This document shows, piece by piece, positions 33,748 to 41,843 of a DNA stretch of 42,347 nt. A program made the translations under genes and the position numbers. The DNA comes from Dethiosulfatibacter sp. (GTDB lineage: Bacteria; Bacillota_A; Clostridia; Tissierellales; Dethiosulfatibacteraceae): the NCBI GenBank assembly GCA_019084435.1, contig JAHRFV010000179.1:1-42347 (forward strand), in the 5' to 3' direction. The notes beneath the pieces are model-generated. The model worked only from the letters and a program-made list of their open reading frames with translations. It was not told the origin of the DNA and made no database searches. Every line of letters begins with the position of its first letter. Position 1 is the first letter of the stretch.

Positions 33748-33783
33748 GGGATCTACTCCTCAAAATATAATCGTTACTATTTA

Positions 33784-33812
33784 AGTGTAAATTTTAATAT
33801 TAAATAAGTCAA
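33784..33812 (-). promoter_or_regulatory. Consensus promoter of the cargo gene
   Basis: Minus strand TTGACT (33807-33812) and TACACT (33784-33789) are separated by exactly 17 bp. It lies between the terL stop and the cargo gene start in very AT-rich DNA. Confidence 0.8.
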
Positions 33813-33823
33813 GAAATACAGTT

Positions 33824-35425
33824 TTAAATAAATAGAATACCTCTATCGTCATATATAGAATTGCCAGTTTCTCCACCACATCTTATTGCACGGTCCAGAG
33901 CCATAATAGTTGCTACTGCGCCGTCAATCTTCTCAGTGGATTTCTCTTTATCTGATTTTATATTTCCAGCAGGGTCTGTTCTAATAAATATATTATCCAT
34001 CATCCACCTAAGTACAGGATGACCACCGTGGCCTATCTTTTTTTCTAGTGTCAGCTTCATCAGTTCTTTAGTTGGTGGAGACATATCTTTAAAGCCCTGA
34101 CCAAAGGGAACTACAGAGAATCCTAAATTTTCTAGGTTCTGCGTCATTTGAACTGCACCCCAGCGGTCAAAAGCAATCTCGCGGATGTTATATTTCATTC
34201 CAAGGTCTTCTATAAATGTCTCAATGAATCCGTAGTGAACCACATTTCCTTCTGTAGTTAGAAGGAAGCCTTGTTTCTCCCAAACATCATAATTCACATG
34301 ATCCCTTCTAACTCTTAAATCAATACTTTCTTCAGGTATCCAGAAGTATGGAAGAACCATATATTTATCATCTTCATCCAGTGGAGGAAAAACAAGTACA
34401 AAGGCTGTTATGTCTGTGGAAGATGAAAGATCTAGTCCACCATAGCACACACGCCCCTTAAGAGATTCTAAATCAACAGGAAAAGCACATGCATCCCATT
34501 TATCCATAGGCATGCAGCGAATAGCCTGCTTAACCCACTGATTTAATCTAAGCTGTCTGAAACTATTTTCTTCAGCAGGATTTTGTCTTGCAGACTCAAA
34601 AGCCATTTTTACTTTGTCCATGCCAACAGTTATTCCAAGGGATGGATTCGCTTTTTTCCACACCTTTGGGTCGGACCAGTCATCTTCAAGCGCTGCTCCA
34701 TAAATCACAGGGTAAAAGGTAGGATCATTTTTTCTTCCTGCCATTATATCCAGAGCCTTTTGATGTACTTCCCAGCAGATACTATTTTGATTGTCTCCAG
34801 CAGTTGTTATAAGAAAGTACAATGGCTGCATCCTTGCATCGCCACTACCTTTGGTCATAACATCATAAAGCTTTCGATTGGGCTGGGTATGTAACTCATC
34901 AAATACAACGCCATGGGTGTTAAAGCCATGTTTGTTTCCGACATCTGCAGAAAGCACTTGATAAATACTTCCGGTGGGTTGGAATATAAGTCTTTTTTGT
35001 GAGTCCAGAATCTTTACCCGTTTGGATAAGGCAGGGCACATTCGTACCATATCAGCAGCCACGTTAAAAACGATGGATGCCTGGTTACGATCTGCCGCGC
35101 AGCCATAAACCTCAGCACGTTCTTCGTTATCTCCACAGGTGAGTAGCAGGGCAATAGCTGCAGCTAATTCACTTTTTCCCATCTTCTTTGGTATTTCTAC
35201 ATAAGATGTATTAAACTGACGATAACCATTTGGTTTTAGGGTTCCAAATAAATCACGGATTATTTGTTCTTGCCAATCTATAAGTTCAAAGGGCTTTCCT
35301 GCCCAGGTTCCTTTGGTATGGGAGAGGCATTCAATAAAACCTACCGCATAGTCCGCCATCTCTTTACTATAATGGGAATCTTTCGCCATGTATGAGGTTG
35401 GTTTATATTTCTTTAGTTTTCGGAT
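33824..35425 (-). CDS. terL: Phage terminase large subunit, apparently with a non-standard start codon
   Basis: Packaging motor ATPase and nuclease. From the ATG at 35389 it is 521 residues. Walker A PKKMGKSE is at residues 67-74 of that frame and Walker B VVFDELH at 161-167. The nuclease region includes GLDLSSSTDITAF and IAFDRWGA further on. The 12 codons before that ATG encode RKLKKYKPTSY, the conserved terminase start, and a strong AGGAGG lies at 35435-35440, nine bases before ATC 35423-35425; ATG 35389 has no ribosome site. The likely start is therefore ATC, or ATC is a mutated ATG. A stop codon just before AGGAGG closes off longer starts. The gene follows DUF4314 after a terminator. Confidence 0.93.
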   Translation of the reverse strand: MRKLKKYKPTSYMAKDSHYSKEMADYAVGFIECLSHTKGTWAGKPFELIDWQEQIIRDLFGTLKPNGYRQFNTSYVEIPKKMGKSELAAAIALLLTCGDNEERAEVYGCAADRNQASIVFNVAADMVRMCPALSKRVKILDSQKRLIFQPTGSIYQVLSADVGNKHGFNTHGVVFDELHTQPNRKLYDVMTKGSGDARMQPLYFLITTAGDNQNSICWEVHQKALDIMAGRKNDPTFYPVIYGAALEDDWSDPKVWKKANPSLGITVGMDKVKMAFESARQNPAEENSFRQLRLNQWVKQAIRCMPMDKWDACAFPVDLESLKGRVCYGGLDLSSSTDITAFVLVFPPLDEDDKYMVLPYFWIPEESIDLRVRRDHVNYDVWEKQGFLLTTEGNVVHYGFIETFIEDLGMKYNIREIAFDRWGAVQMTQNLENLGFSVVPFGQGFKDMSPPTKELMKLTLEKKIGHGGHPVLRWMMDNIFIRTDPAGNIKSDKEKSTEKIDGAVATIMALDRAIRCGGETGNSIYDDRGILFI

Positions 35426-35452
35426 ATGCGGACACCTCCTTTAAAACGACAT

Positions 35453-35476
35453 AAAAATAGACCTCATTAGGTCTTA
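35453..35476 (-). terminator. Small terminator before terL
   Basis: Minus strand AGACCT pairs with AGGTCT around AATG, followed by A and TTTTT. It sits between DUF4314 and terL, so terL transcription may be partly independent or rely on read-through. Confidence 0.55.
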
Positions 35477-35524
35477 TTTAACGAGGAAAAGAGCTATACA
35501 GCCCTATTCCAATTTGAATTTTTA

Positions 35525-35743
35525 TTAAATCACTTTACATGAATCGACACCGTAAACCACATTTAAGCTGCTCCCGTTGTCCCACTGAACCATAATTGAA
35601 CCTATGTCATCAACGCCCCACACAGTGCCTTTTGTGCCCGTAGGTGGTGCTTGAGCGTCATCCATCCAAAGGAGCTGAACTCTGGCACCAGCGGGGTACT
35701 GCTTGCGTAGGTGGGCTAGTATTTCTCTACTGATCGGTTTCAT
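35525..35743 (-). CDS. DUF4314 family protein
   Basis: A 72-residue protein from the chosen start, of the DUF4314 family commonly found next to terminase genes in clostridial prophages. The N-terminal helix is KPISREILAHLRKQYPAG, followed by a small beta barrel with ARVQLLWMDD, GTKGTVWGVDD and IMVQWDNGSSLNVVYG, which has a Tudor/SH3-like look. ATG 35743 is chosen because AAGGAGGTGC lies upstream; an in-frame longer reading overlaps the previous gene far too much. It overlaps the preceding virulence-related gene by 17 bp. The molecular function is unknown. Confidence 0.82.
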   Translation of the reverse strand: MKPISREILAHLRKQYPAGARVQLLWMDDAQAPPTGTKGTVWGVDDIGSIMVQWDNGSSLNVVYGVDSCKVI

Positions 35744-36410
35744 TAGGAGCACCTCCTTTGAAAGCACTGCTGCCTGAGAGGTTTTGAAGAAGAATCTTTC
35801 TAGGGGTTTTGAATTCTTCTCCAATAAATCCGAGTCGGAGAAGGAAGCAGCGGAACGCGTATTTCTCGTTATCGACTTCTTTCTCTTTCACGGTGATTCT
35901 CTTTTGGGTTTTCGCCATCTCACAAAGCTTTGTGATGAACTGGGAGTAGGCTTTTATTTCGTCAGGATTTGGCAGCTTTGGAAACCAAGGAAAGCTGATG
36001 CGTTCTTCATCGGCTTCAATGGGAAGGGCATCCACATTGAGAGCTTTCTTAATGAGGTTTCCTTTTGCTTCTACAAGTTTGGTCAGTTTCTCCAAATCAT
36101 CATCTGAAAGTGTACTCTTTGGTATCTGGATGATGAGTCCAGTTTCCTCTGGTTCTGCTTCAGTGAAATCCGATTCATCCACCCCAGCTTCAAACCCTGC
36201 GTCTAGTAGTTTTTTCATTAGCGCATTGATATCGCCTTGAGCCACTTCGGTGTCAAAGGTTAGCTCTCCGTCTTTTCCGATGTGGTAAGGGCCGATCTGG
36301 TAAGCGCAGGATGGAACACCCAGGTACTTTGAGGGAACCTCTGTGATTTCACTGATGAGCTTTACCAATTTTTTTCGTTCGTCGCCTCTTACCTTGTAAT
36401 TGATTTTCAT
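35727..36410 (-). CDS. Conserved phage virulence-related protein
   Basis: A 227-residue soluble protein of a family often labelled virulence-related in clostridial prophages and always near terminase or DUF4314 genes. It opens with MKINYKVRGDERKKLVKLIS, and has YLGVPSCAYQIGPYHI (about 29-44) and TGLIIQIPKSTLSDDDLEKL around residues 90-109. The name has no experimental support in what I can see. It has AAGGAGGTC upstream and a candidate promoter with a small palindrome ahead of it (36446-36460). It is the first gene of the cluster after the methyltransferase gene. Confidence 0.75.
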   Translation of the reverse strand: MKINYKVRGDERKKLVKLISEITEVPSKYLGVPSCAYQIGPYHIGKDGELTFDTEVAQGDINALMKKLLDAGFEAGVDESDFTEAEPEETGLIIQIPKSTLSDDDLEKLTKLVEAKGNLIKKALNVDALPIEADEERISFPWFPKLPNPDEIKAYSQFITKLCEMAKTQKRITVKEKEVDNEKYAFRCFLLRLGFIGEEFKTPRKILLQNLSGSSAFKGGAPNETDQ

Positions 36411-36445
36411 GGTATTGACCTCCTTGTTTTTTGCTTACTACATAT

Positions 36446-36488
36446 ATCACTCTAAGTGATGTAAATAGCAAGTCTATCTTTCGATAGA
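36446..36488 (-). promoter_or_regulatory. Possible promoter and palindromes before the virulence-related gene
   Basis: Minus strand TTGCTA and GATATA are separated by 17 bp, and the spacer and -10 contain the palindrome ATCACT/AGTGAT (36446-36460). A second hairpin, TCTATC/GATAGA, is at 36473-36488, just after the methyltransferase stop. Repressor binding or a weak terminator are both possible. Confidence 0.4.
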
Positions 36489-36492
36489 TGTG

Positions 36493-37725
36493 TTATTTAT
36501 TTTCAGGGAGGTCAATGTATCGATATTCTTTTCCATCACGTAGGAGATAAACATCATCTGAAGTCTCTGCTCCAGAAATGAATCTTTCAACAATTACATC
36601 ACAATACTTTTCATCAAGTTCAATGGTGTGACAAATTCGATTTGTCTGTTCACAGGCAATGAGTGTACTGCCAGAGCCTCCAAAAGGATCAAGGACGATG
36701 CAGTTACTGAGACTTGAGTTAAGGATTGGATGGGCCACAAGAGCTACTGGTTTCATTGTTGGATGGGACCCGCTTTTTCTTGGTTTTTCAAATTCCCAGA
36801 TGGTCGTTTGCTTTCTATCAGCATACCAGTTGTGCTTGCCTTTTTTCTTCCACCCAAATAGCACCGGTTCATGCTGCCATTGGTAAGGAGATCTGCCAAG
36901 AACCAGTGATTGCTTTTTCCAGATGCAGGTCCCAGAGAGATAGAATCCAGCTTCAGAGAAAGCTTTTCTAAAGTTCAACCCTTCCGTATCTGCGTGGAAA
37001 ACATAGACAGAGGAGTCCTGCGTCATCACGGCTTCCGTATTGGTAAAGGCAGCTAATAGAAACTCATAAAAAGCAGAATCACCCATGTTGTCGTTTTTGA
37101 TTTTACCGGCTGTGCCTTCATAGTTCACATTGTAAGGGGGATCTGTCACCACAAGATTTGCCAGTTTTCCATCCATAAGAAGAGTGAAGGTTTCAGCTTT
37201 GGTGGAATCCCCGCAGACTAGTCTATGGGTTCCAAGCTTCCAGACATCACCAAGTTTTGTCATAGCTGGTTTTTCTAGCTCCCCGTCCACATCAAACTCA
37301 TCATCGTGAATGCCTTCTTTCAAGGAATCCTTAAACAGGTCATCCAGTTCAGAAGGATCAAAACCAGTAAGAGAAACATCAAAGTCAGCACCTTGCAGAT
37401 CAGCGATAAGTAAGGCTAGCTTATCCTTATCCCAATCACCACTTATTCTATTGAGAGCAATGTTGAGTGCCTTTTCCTTTTCTTCATCCATCTCAATGAC
37501 CACACACTCAACTTCGGTCATTCCTAAATCCAGGAGTATTTTTAATCTCTGGTGCCCACCAACAACCCTTCCAGTGGTTTTGTTCCAAATGACTGGTTCT
37601 ACATAACCAAACTGCTCAATGGAACGCTTGAGTTTATCGTATTCAGCATCCCCGGGTTTTAAATCCTTACGTGGATTATAGTCAGCGGGAAGTAAGAGCT
37701 TAGTTTTCAGTTTTTCGATCTTCAT
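36493..37725 (-). CDS. ParB-nuclease-domain plus DNA methyltransferase fusion
   Basis: A 410-residue fusion. Residues 1-130 are a ParB/sulfiredoxin-like domain: ADYNPRKDLKPGDAEYDKL near the start and VVGGHQRLKILLDLGM (54-69), the conserved GGHQR. Residues about 155-400 are an adenine-N6 or cytosine-N4 DNA methyltransferase, with DPPYNVNYEG from 195 (catalytic DPPY) and the SAM-binding FGGSGSTL late in the chain, the beta-class order. It belongs to the phage modification group of methylases and would protect or mark phage DNA. The start overlaps the metK end by 26 bp, so the methylase and its SAM supplier are coupled. Confidence 0.9.
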   Translation of the reverse strand: MKIEKLKTKLLLPADYNPRKDLKPGDAEYDKLKRSIEQFGYVEPVIWNKTTGRVVGGHQRLKILLDLGMTEVECVVIEMDEEKEKALNIALNRISGDWDKDKLALLIADLQGADFDVSLTGFDPSELDDLFKDSLKEGIHDDEFDVDGELEKPAMTKLGDVWKLGTHRLVCGDSTKAETFTLLMDGKLANLVVTDPPYNVNYEGTAGKIKNDNMGDSAFYEFLLAAFTNTEAVMTQDSSVYVFHADTEGLNFRKAFSEAGFYLSGTCIWKKQSLVLGRSPYQWQHEPVLFGWKKKGKHNWYADRKQTTIWEFEKPRKSGSHPTMKPVALVAHPILNSSLSNCIVLDPFGGSGSTLIACEQTNRICHTIELDEKYCDVIVERFISGAETSDDVYLLRDGKEYRYIDLPENK

Positions 37726-38881
37726 ATTTTTCCGCCGCCTTTCTTAAATTTAGATTGAAGTCCACGCTCTCCCAAGGGAAGAGAGAAGAATTGAAATGAC
37801 CATAGGTAGCTGTATCTGAATACATCGCATTTCTGAGGCGCAACTTTTCAATGATTGCAGCTGGACGTAAGTTGAAGATCTCTTTTACCAGTTCACTTAA
37901 ATCCTCATCACTGATTTTTCCTGTACCAAAGGATGTCACATTTACTGCCACTGGATTTGCTTTTCCAATGGCATAAGAAATAGCAACCTCACATCTTTCA
38001 GCAAGCCCGCTCCAAACAATATTCTTTGCAATATATCTGGCCATGTAGGCACCACTTCGGTCAACCTTTGTTGGATCCTTTCCTGAAAGAGCTCCCCCAC
38101 CATGAGAAGCCAGTCCACCATAGGTATCTACCATAATTTTTCTGCCAGTAAGACCAGTGTCTGCTGCAGGACCGCCTTCAACAAATCTCCCAGAAGGATT
38201 GATGAGTATCTCTGTCTCATCATCCAGTGGGAAATCTTCGAAACACTGCCAGAGCACGTTGTTTAAGATATCTGATTCTAAGCGCTTTTGTGATTTTTCC
38301 TTAAGGTGCTGGATGGACACCACAACAGTTTTAACGCGAATGGGTTTATCGCCATCATACTCAATAGTCACCTGTACTTTTCCATCTGCTAGGATACCCT
38401 TTATGAGTTTTCCTTTGCGACATTCATCGATGCGCTTTACAATCCTGTGAGATAGAAGAATAGGAAGTGGAAGCATTTCACGTGTTTCACCAGTAGCATA
38501 TCCGTATACAGTACCTTGATCACCAGCACCAATAGAACTATATGGGTCAACAATTCCATTTCTTGCTTCTAGGGCTGTATCTACACCACTAGCAATATCT
38601 ACACTTTGATGATGTACAAACACAAATACTGTAAATCTCCAGGGGCTATATCCAACCTCACGAAGTACATTTTTTACAATGAGACGGATATTTATTTTTT
38701 CGCTGCAGGTGATCTCGCCCGCCACGATGATTTTACCTTTTGTTGCCATGACCTCACAGGCCACACGTGATGCTTTGTCTCTGCGAAGGCAGGTATCCAG
38801 AATACTATCTGCGATTAAATCACAAAGTTTATCAGGATGTCCTTTGCAGACACTTTCTGCGGTTCTATAACTTTTACTCAT
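37700..38881 (-). CDS. metK: Phage-encoded S-adenosylmethionine synthetase
   Basis: Makes S-adenosylmethionine from methionine and ATP, 393 residues, the normal bacterial size. Conserved parts are all present: ESVCKGHPDKLCDLIADSIL (9-28, ATP-binding His and Asp), GAGDQGTVYGYAT (118-130), INPSGRFVEGGPAADTGLTG with the PxGRF and GPxxDTGLTG motifs, and DTYGGLASHGGGALSGKDPTKVD (given in halves here: DTYGGLASHGGG and ALSGKDPTKVD). Sequence is more variable than in housekeeping enzymes, consistent with a phage paralogue. It lies directly upstream of the methyltransferase and overlaps it. It is likely to raise SAM for the phage methylase. Confidence 0.94.
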   Translation of the reverse strand: MSKSYRTAESVCKGHPDKLCDLIADSILDTCLRRDKASRVACEVMATKGKIIVAGEITCSEKINIRLIVKNVLREVGYSPWRFTVFVFVHHQSVDIASGVDTALEARNGIVDPYSSIGAGDQGTVYGYATGETREMLPLPILLSHRIVKRIDECRKGKLIKGILADGKVQVTIEYDGDKPIRVKTVVVSIQHLKEKSQKRLESDILNNVLWQCFEDFPLDDETEILINPSGRFVEGGPAADTGLTGRKIMVDTYGGLASHGGGALSGKDPTKVDRSGAYMARYIAKNIVWSGLAERCEVAISYAIGKANPVAVNVTSFGTGKISDEDLSELVKEIFNLRPAAIIEKLRLRNAMYSDTATYGHFNSSLFPWESVDFNLNLRKAAEKYEDRKTEN

Positions 38882-38902
38882 ATCGCTATCTCCAATCTCT
38901 TT

Positions 38903-39454
38903 TTATTTGCCCTTTCGAGCAGAAAGTAATTTTTCCATTACATCGTCCTGTGGATTTGCTCCACTGTATTCTCCAGTGCAGTTTTCTTTTACGATTTGAA
39001 ATATCTCAAACCACAGACGATTGGTCTGGTTCATATAGTTCTGGCCCATTGATACATAAGGACTTTGAATCGCATTTCCGGTGGTGGGATGTTTTGCAAG
39101 AAAACCATATTCTGTAATGGCTTCTTCACACTGAATCCAGCGCGCAACACTCATGGCATAGCGTTCAAGGAGCTGTGGAGATACCAGAGCAGCACAGCCG
39201 CGCTTATCAATCCACTGCCAGGTAGCTTTGTAAATTTCACCAGCAACCAGAGCCTTGCCGTCTTTTTGAATGGCCTCGAGCATCTTATTTGCTTCAGGCA
39301 TTTCTTGTCCCTCAAGATCTGCTGTATCAGAAAACTCCATAACTGTCAGTTTCCTGCCACCAAGATTACCTTCTGCTATTTTGTCAGCCAGAGGTTTCTT
39401 TTTTGCTCCTGCACCAACCCGAGCACCACCTCTGTTTGTACCGTCTTTTGCCAA
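38903..39454 (-). CDS. terS: Phage terminase small subunit (P27 family)
   Basis: DNA-recognition part of the packaging motor, 183 residues, of the P27 family. It opens GTNRGGARVGAGAKKKPLAD, which is highly characteristic, then has EQEMPEANKMLEAI-type and YKATWQWIDKRGCAALVSPQ segments and ends SARKGK. The start is TTG, with AGGAGG eight bases before it. Unusually, four genes (metK, methyltransferase, virulence-related, DUF4314) separate it from terL. An HNH nuclease gene lies just upstream, as usual for HK97-like packaging. Confidence 0.92.
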   Translation of the reverse strand: MAKDGTNRGGARVGAGAKKKPLADKIAEGNLGGRKLTVMEFSDTADLEGQEMPEANKMLEAIQKDGKALVAGEIYKATWQWIDKRGCAALVSPQLLERYAMSVARWIQCEEAITEYGFLAKHPTTGNAIQSPYVSMGQNYMNQTNRLWFEIFQIVKENCTGEYSGANPQDDVMEKLLSARKGK

Positions 39455-39558
39455 TGATCACACCTCCTTTTTAAAGTGGGGTCTATACCCCCGTTTGAAT
39501 CTGCGTTTTTGTGTACGGTACCCCACGCCGCTGTCCGCTTAAATTAGTTGTGGAGATT
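39455..39558 (-). promoter_or_regulatory. Gap between HNH and terS genes with a small hairpin
   Basis: About 100 bp with the G-rich/C-rich pair GGGG...CCCC around TATAGA (about 39480-39493) and a second GGGG stretch near 39522. No gene is seen. It ends with the terS ribosome site. A weak structural signal only. Confidence 0.35.
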
Positions 39559-39936
39559 TCACCTCCCCCACCGGTCTCCCATCTCAACCGTAATTCTTGA
39601 GTGACAAGACTTACATAAAGACATAAGGTTACTAATTTCATTACCACCACCCTTAGATAAAGGAATGATATGATGCACCTCTTCAGCTGGAGTTATAAAA
39701 CCATTCTTCTGACATTCCACACAGAGGGGGTGAGCCTTGATATATCTGTCACGGATTCTTTTCCACGCCCGACCATATCTTTTATTTGACTTTGGATCTC
39801 GCTGGAATTTATTGTAATGCTTGTTTGCTACTTGTTTATGTTCACTGCAGTATTGCTCTCCATTTTCACAGAGCCGACCGCAACTGCTCATACTACAAGG
39901 GCGCTTAGGTTTTGTTGGCACAAGTTTCATCTCCAT
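39559..39936 (-). CDS. HNH endonuclease
   Basis: A 125-residue nuclease of the HNH family that assists terminase in HK97-like phages. Zinc-binding cysteines and the HNH core are in order: CVECQKNGFITPAEEVHHIIPLSKGGGNEISNLMSLC, given here only by landmarks, with CVEC at about 73-76, EVHHIIPLSKGG at about 85-96 and LCKSCHSRIT near the end. An additional Cys/His cluster is at the N-terminus (CSMSSCGRLCENGEQYCSEH). The start is uncertain between 39936 and 39930. It lies just after a terminator and a candidate late promoter. Confidence 0.92.
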   Translation of the reverse strand: MEMKLVPTKPKRPCSMSSCGRLCENGEQYCSEHKQVANKHYNKFQRDPKSNKRYGRAWKRIRDRYIKAHPLCVECQKNGFITPAEEVHHIIPLSKGGGNEISNLMSLCKSCHSRITVEMGDRWGR

Positions 39937-39944
39937 TCGGGCAT

Positions 39945-39979
39945 AAGAAAAGCCGCCACAGATTCACTCTATAGCGGCT
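39945..39979 (-). terminator. Terminator between the late regulator and the HNH gene
   Basis: Minus strand AGCCGC (39974-39979) pairs with GCGGCT (39951-39956), followed by TTTTCTT. It sits 9 bp before the HNH start and downstream of a candidate late promoter, so the late transcript must pass through it. Confidence 0.78.
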
Positions 39980-40002
39980 ATGCCTTTGTATATTTTCTTC
40001 TC

Positions 40003-40044
40003 ATTATAACAATAACATAATACCTTGATGTCTTTCTATGTCTT
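40003..40044 (-). promoter_or_regulatory. Candidate activator-dependent late promoter
   Basis: Minus strand TATAAT at 40003-40008 lacks a -35. In its place two direct copies of AAGACAT (40028-40034 and 40038-40044) lie exactly 10 bp apart, one helical turn, ahead of the -10. They overlap the end of the regulator gene. The pattern suggests that the ArpU/RinA-like protein binds here. Confidence 0.45.
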
Positions 40045-40470
40045 ATAGTGTCCTCTCTGCATTGGGGTGGGTATTTTACATTCCTTTAGTGCCCGGTTGT
40101 GTAGCTTGTGTAAATAACGCAAATCATAATTCATATCCACCGCTGTCCTTTCCCATGAAAGAAAACACAAATACCGTTTCTCTAAAAGGGTCTGGTACTC
40201 AAGGTTGTCAATATCTTTAATCACAGTTACTATTTCTTGTTTCAGATTAACTAAGGTTTCGATATCATTGTTAATCTCTGATTGAAGATCAATAATTTTA
40301 TCTACAGCATTCGCCATAGCTGATGTTGCTCCATTTGGATTTCGAGGCATATCATTAATAACAGATGTGCATTTTGTAGCCAGATCATTTAATGACGAAA
40401 CCTGCTCGATTTTACTATTGATTCTTAAATCAAGACGGTAGGCTTGGGATAAATATTCTTTCGCTGTCAT
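40036..40470 (-). CDS. Sigma-like phage late transcription regulator (DUF1492/ArpU/RinA type)
   Basis: A 144-residue protein whose C-terminal third, YQTLLEKRYLCFLSWERTAV and YDLRYLHKLHNRALKE (about 95-137), has the pattern of sigma-factor region 4 or RinA/ArpU-type late gene activators. The N-terminal half is a coiled helical region (LRINSKIEQVSSLNDLATKC). It likely activates phage late transcription. The start ATG 40470 is chosen because it overlaps the helicase stop as ATGA and has GGAGG at nine bases. It is the last gene of the early/middle operon before a terminator. Confidence 0.8.
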   Translation of the reverse strand: MTAKEYLSQAYRLDLRINSKIEQVSSLNDLATKCTSVINDMPRNPNGATSAMANAVDKIIDLQSEINNDIETLVNLKQEIVTVIKDIDNLEYQTLLEKRYLCFLSWERTAVDMNYDLRYLHKLHNRALKECKIPTPMQRGHYKT

Positions 40471-41843
40471 AACCACGTTCCTCCTACATTTGCTTTTACT
40501 GCTTCAATCAGTTCAGATTGATGTATCTCCTTTTGTACTAACGCTTTTAGAATCTTTTCATCAATAGCACCTTCTGTAATAATGTGTTGAATTACTACTA
40601 TACTTGCAGTCTGTCCTTGTCTCCAAAGCCTAGCTACCGTCTGCTGGTATAATTCTAAGCTCCAGGTAAGTCCGAACCACACTAACGTGGAACCACCGCT
40701 TTGAAGATTCAGTCCATGTCCTGCTGATGCAGGATGAATAAGGCCAACTGTTATTTCTCCTTTATTCCATTTGCGTATATTCTCTTCTTTTGTTAAACGG
40801 GCATAATCGATTTTCAAGCCTTCCAACCTTCTAATAATTCTTTCAAGATCATGTTGAAACCAATATGCTACTAAAATTGGATTTCCATTTGCAGCTTCAA
40901 TAATATCTTCCAAAGCATCTAATTTCCTATCATGTATATGGACAATTCGTTGATTATCTGAATACACTGCACCATTTGCCATTTGGCATAGTTTATTTGA
41001 AAGCACTGCTGCATTTGCTGCGGTAATTTCATCTTCATCCATGTAAGGAAGCACTAGATCTTTTCTCATATCTTCGTAATACGTTTTTTCTTTTTCATCC
41101 ATGTACACGGGATATCTGGTATTAATAAGTTCTGGCATTTTTAAATGGTCCATTGCTTTCATGGAAATGGTGATATCTGAAATCTTGTCATAGATTCTTT
41201 CTTCTGCACCAGGTAGTAACTTATAGCTATAAACAATCTGGCCATTCATACGATCCGGCCTGAAATAATTAGTTCGGTACTGTGTAATATAGCTTCCAAG
41301 GCGCGCTCCCATATCTAGAACTTTAAATTCTGCAAACAAATCCATAAGACCATTAGATGAAGGTGTACCGGTTAGACCTACCACTCTTTTTACTTTCGGT
41401 CTTACTTTCATAAATGCTTTAAATCGCTTGCTACTCCAATTCTTAAATGATGATAATTCATCAAGCACTACCATATCGTAATCAAACTCAGTACCGCTTT
41501 TTTCAATGAGCCATTGAAGGTTTTCACGATTAATGAGATAGATATCTGCATGTTTTTCGATTGCAGCAAAACGTTCTTTTTCGGTACCAAGAATTTTAGA
41601 ATAACTTAGATGGCTCAAATGATCCCATTGTTTTATCTCATCACTCCATACAGTACTCGCAACCCTAAGCGGTGCTACAATTAAAACCTTATGAATTTCA
41701 AAGCTATCATACATTAGCTCTTTGATGGCAGAAAGGGTAATTGAGGTCTTACCCATACCCATCGCTAAGATAACTGCTGCAATAGGTTGCTTCTTAATAT
41801 ATTCAATTGCATATTTTTGATAATCATGTGGATTGTATTTCAT
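40467..41843 (-). CDS. SNF2-type DEAD/DEAH helicase
   Basis: A phage replication/recombination-type helicase, 458 residues from the second Met. Motif I GMGKTSITL is at about residues 29-37 of that chain, motif II LDELS (in DMVVLDELSSFKNW) around 125-129, motif III GLTGTPSSN, and the C-terminal motifs include LIHPASAGHGLNLQSGGST and QQTVARLWRQGQ, typical of SNF2/RapA-like proteins in phage. It is co-transcribed with the VRR-NUC nuclease (overlap 20 bp) and the late regulator. The pair helicase plus VRR-NUC is recurrent in clostridial phages and suggests DNA processing during replication or recombination. Confidence 0.9.
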   Translation of the reverse strand: MKYNPHDYQKYAIEYIKKQPIAAVILAMGMGKTSITLSAIKELMYDSFEIHKVLIVAPLRVASTVWSDEIKQWDHLSHLSYSKILGTEKERFAAIEKHADIYLINRENLQWLIEKSGTEFDYDMVVLDELSSFKNWSSKRFKAFMKVRPKVKRVVGLTGTPSSNGLMDLFAEFKVLDMGARLGSYITQYRTNYFRPDRMNGQIVYSYKLLPGAEERIYDKISDITISMKAMDHLKMPELINTRYPVYMDEKEKTYYEDMRKDLVLPYMDEDEITAANAAVLSNKLCQMANGAVYSDNQRIVHIHDRKLDALEDIIEAANGNPILVAYWFQHDLERIIRRLEGLKIDYARLTKEENIRKWNKGEITVGLIHPASAGHGLNLQSGGSTLVWFGLTWSLELYQQTVARLWRQGQTASIVVIQHIITEGAIDEKILKALVQKEIHQSELIEAVKANVGGTWL

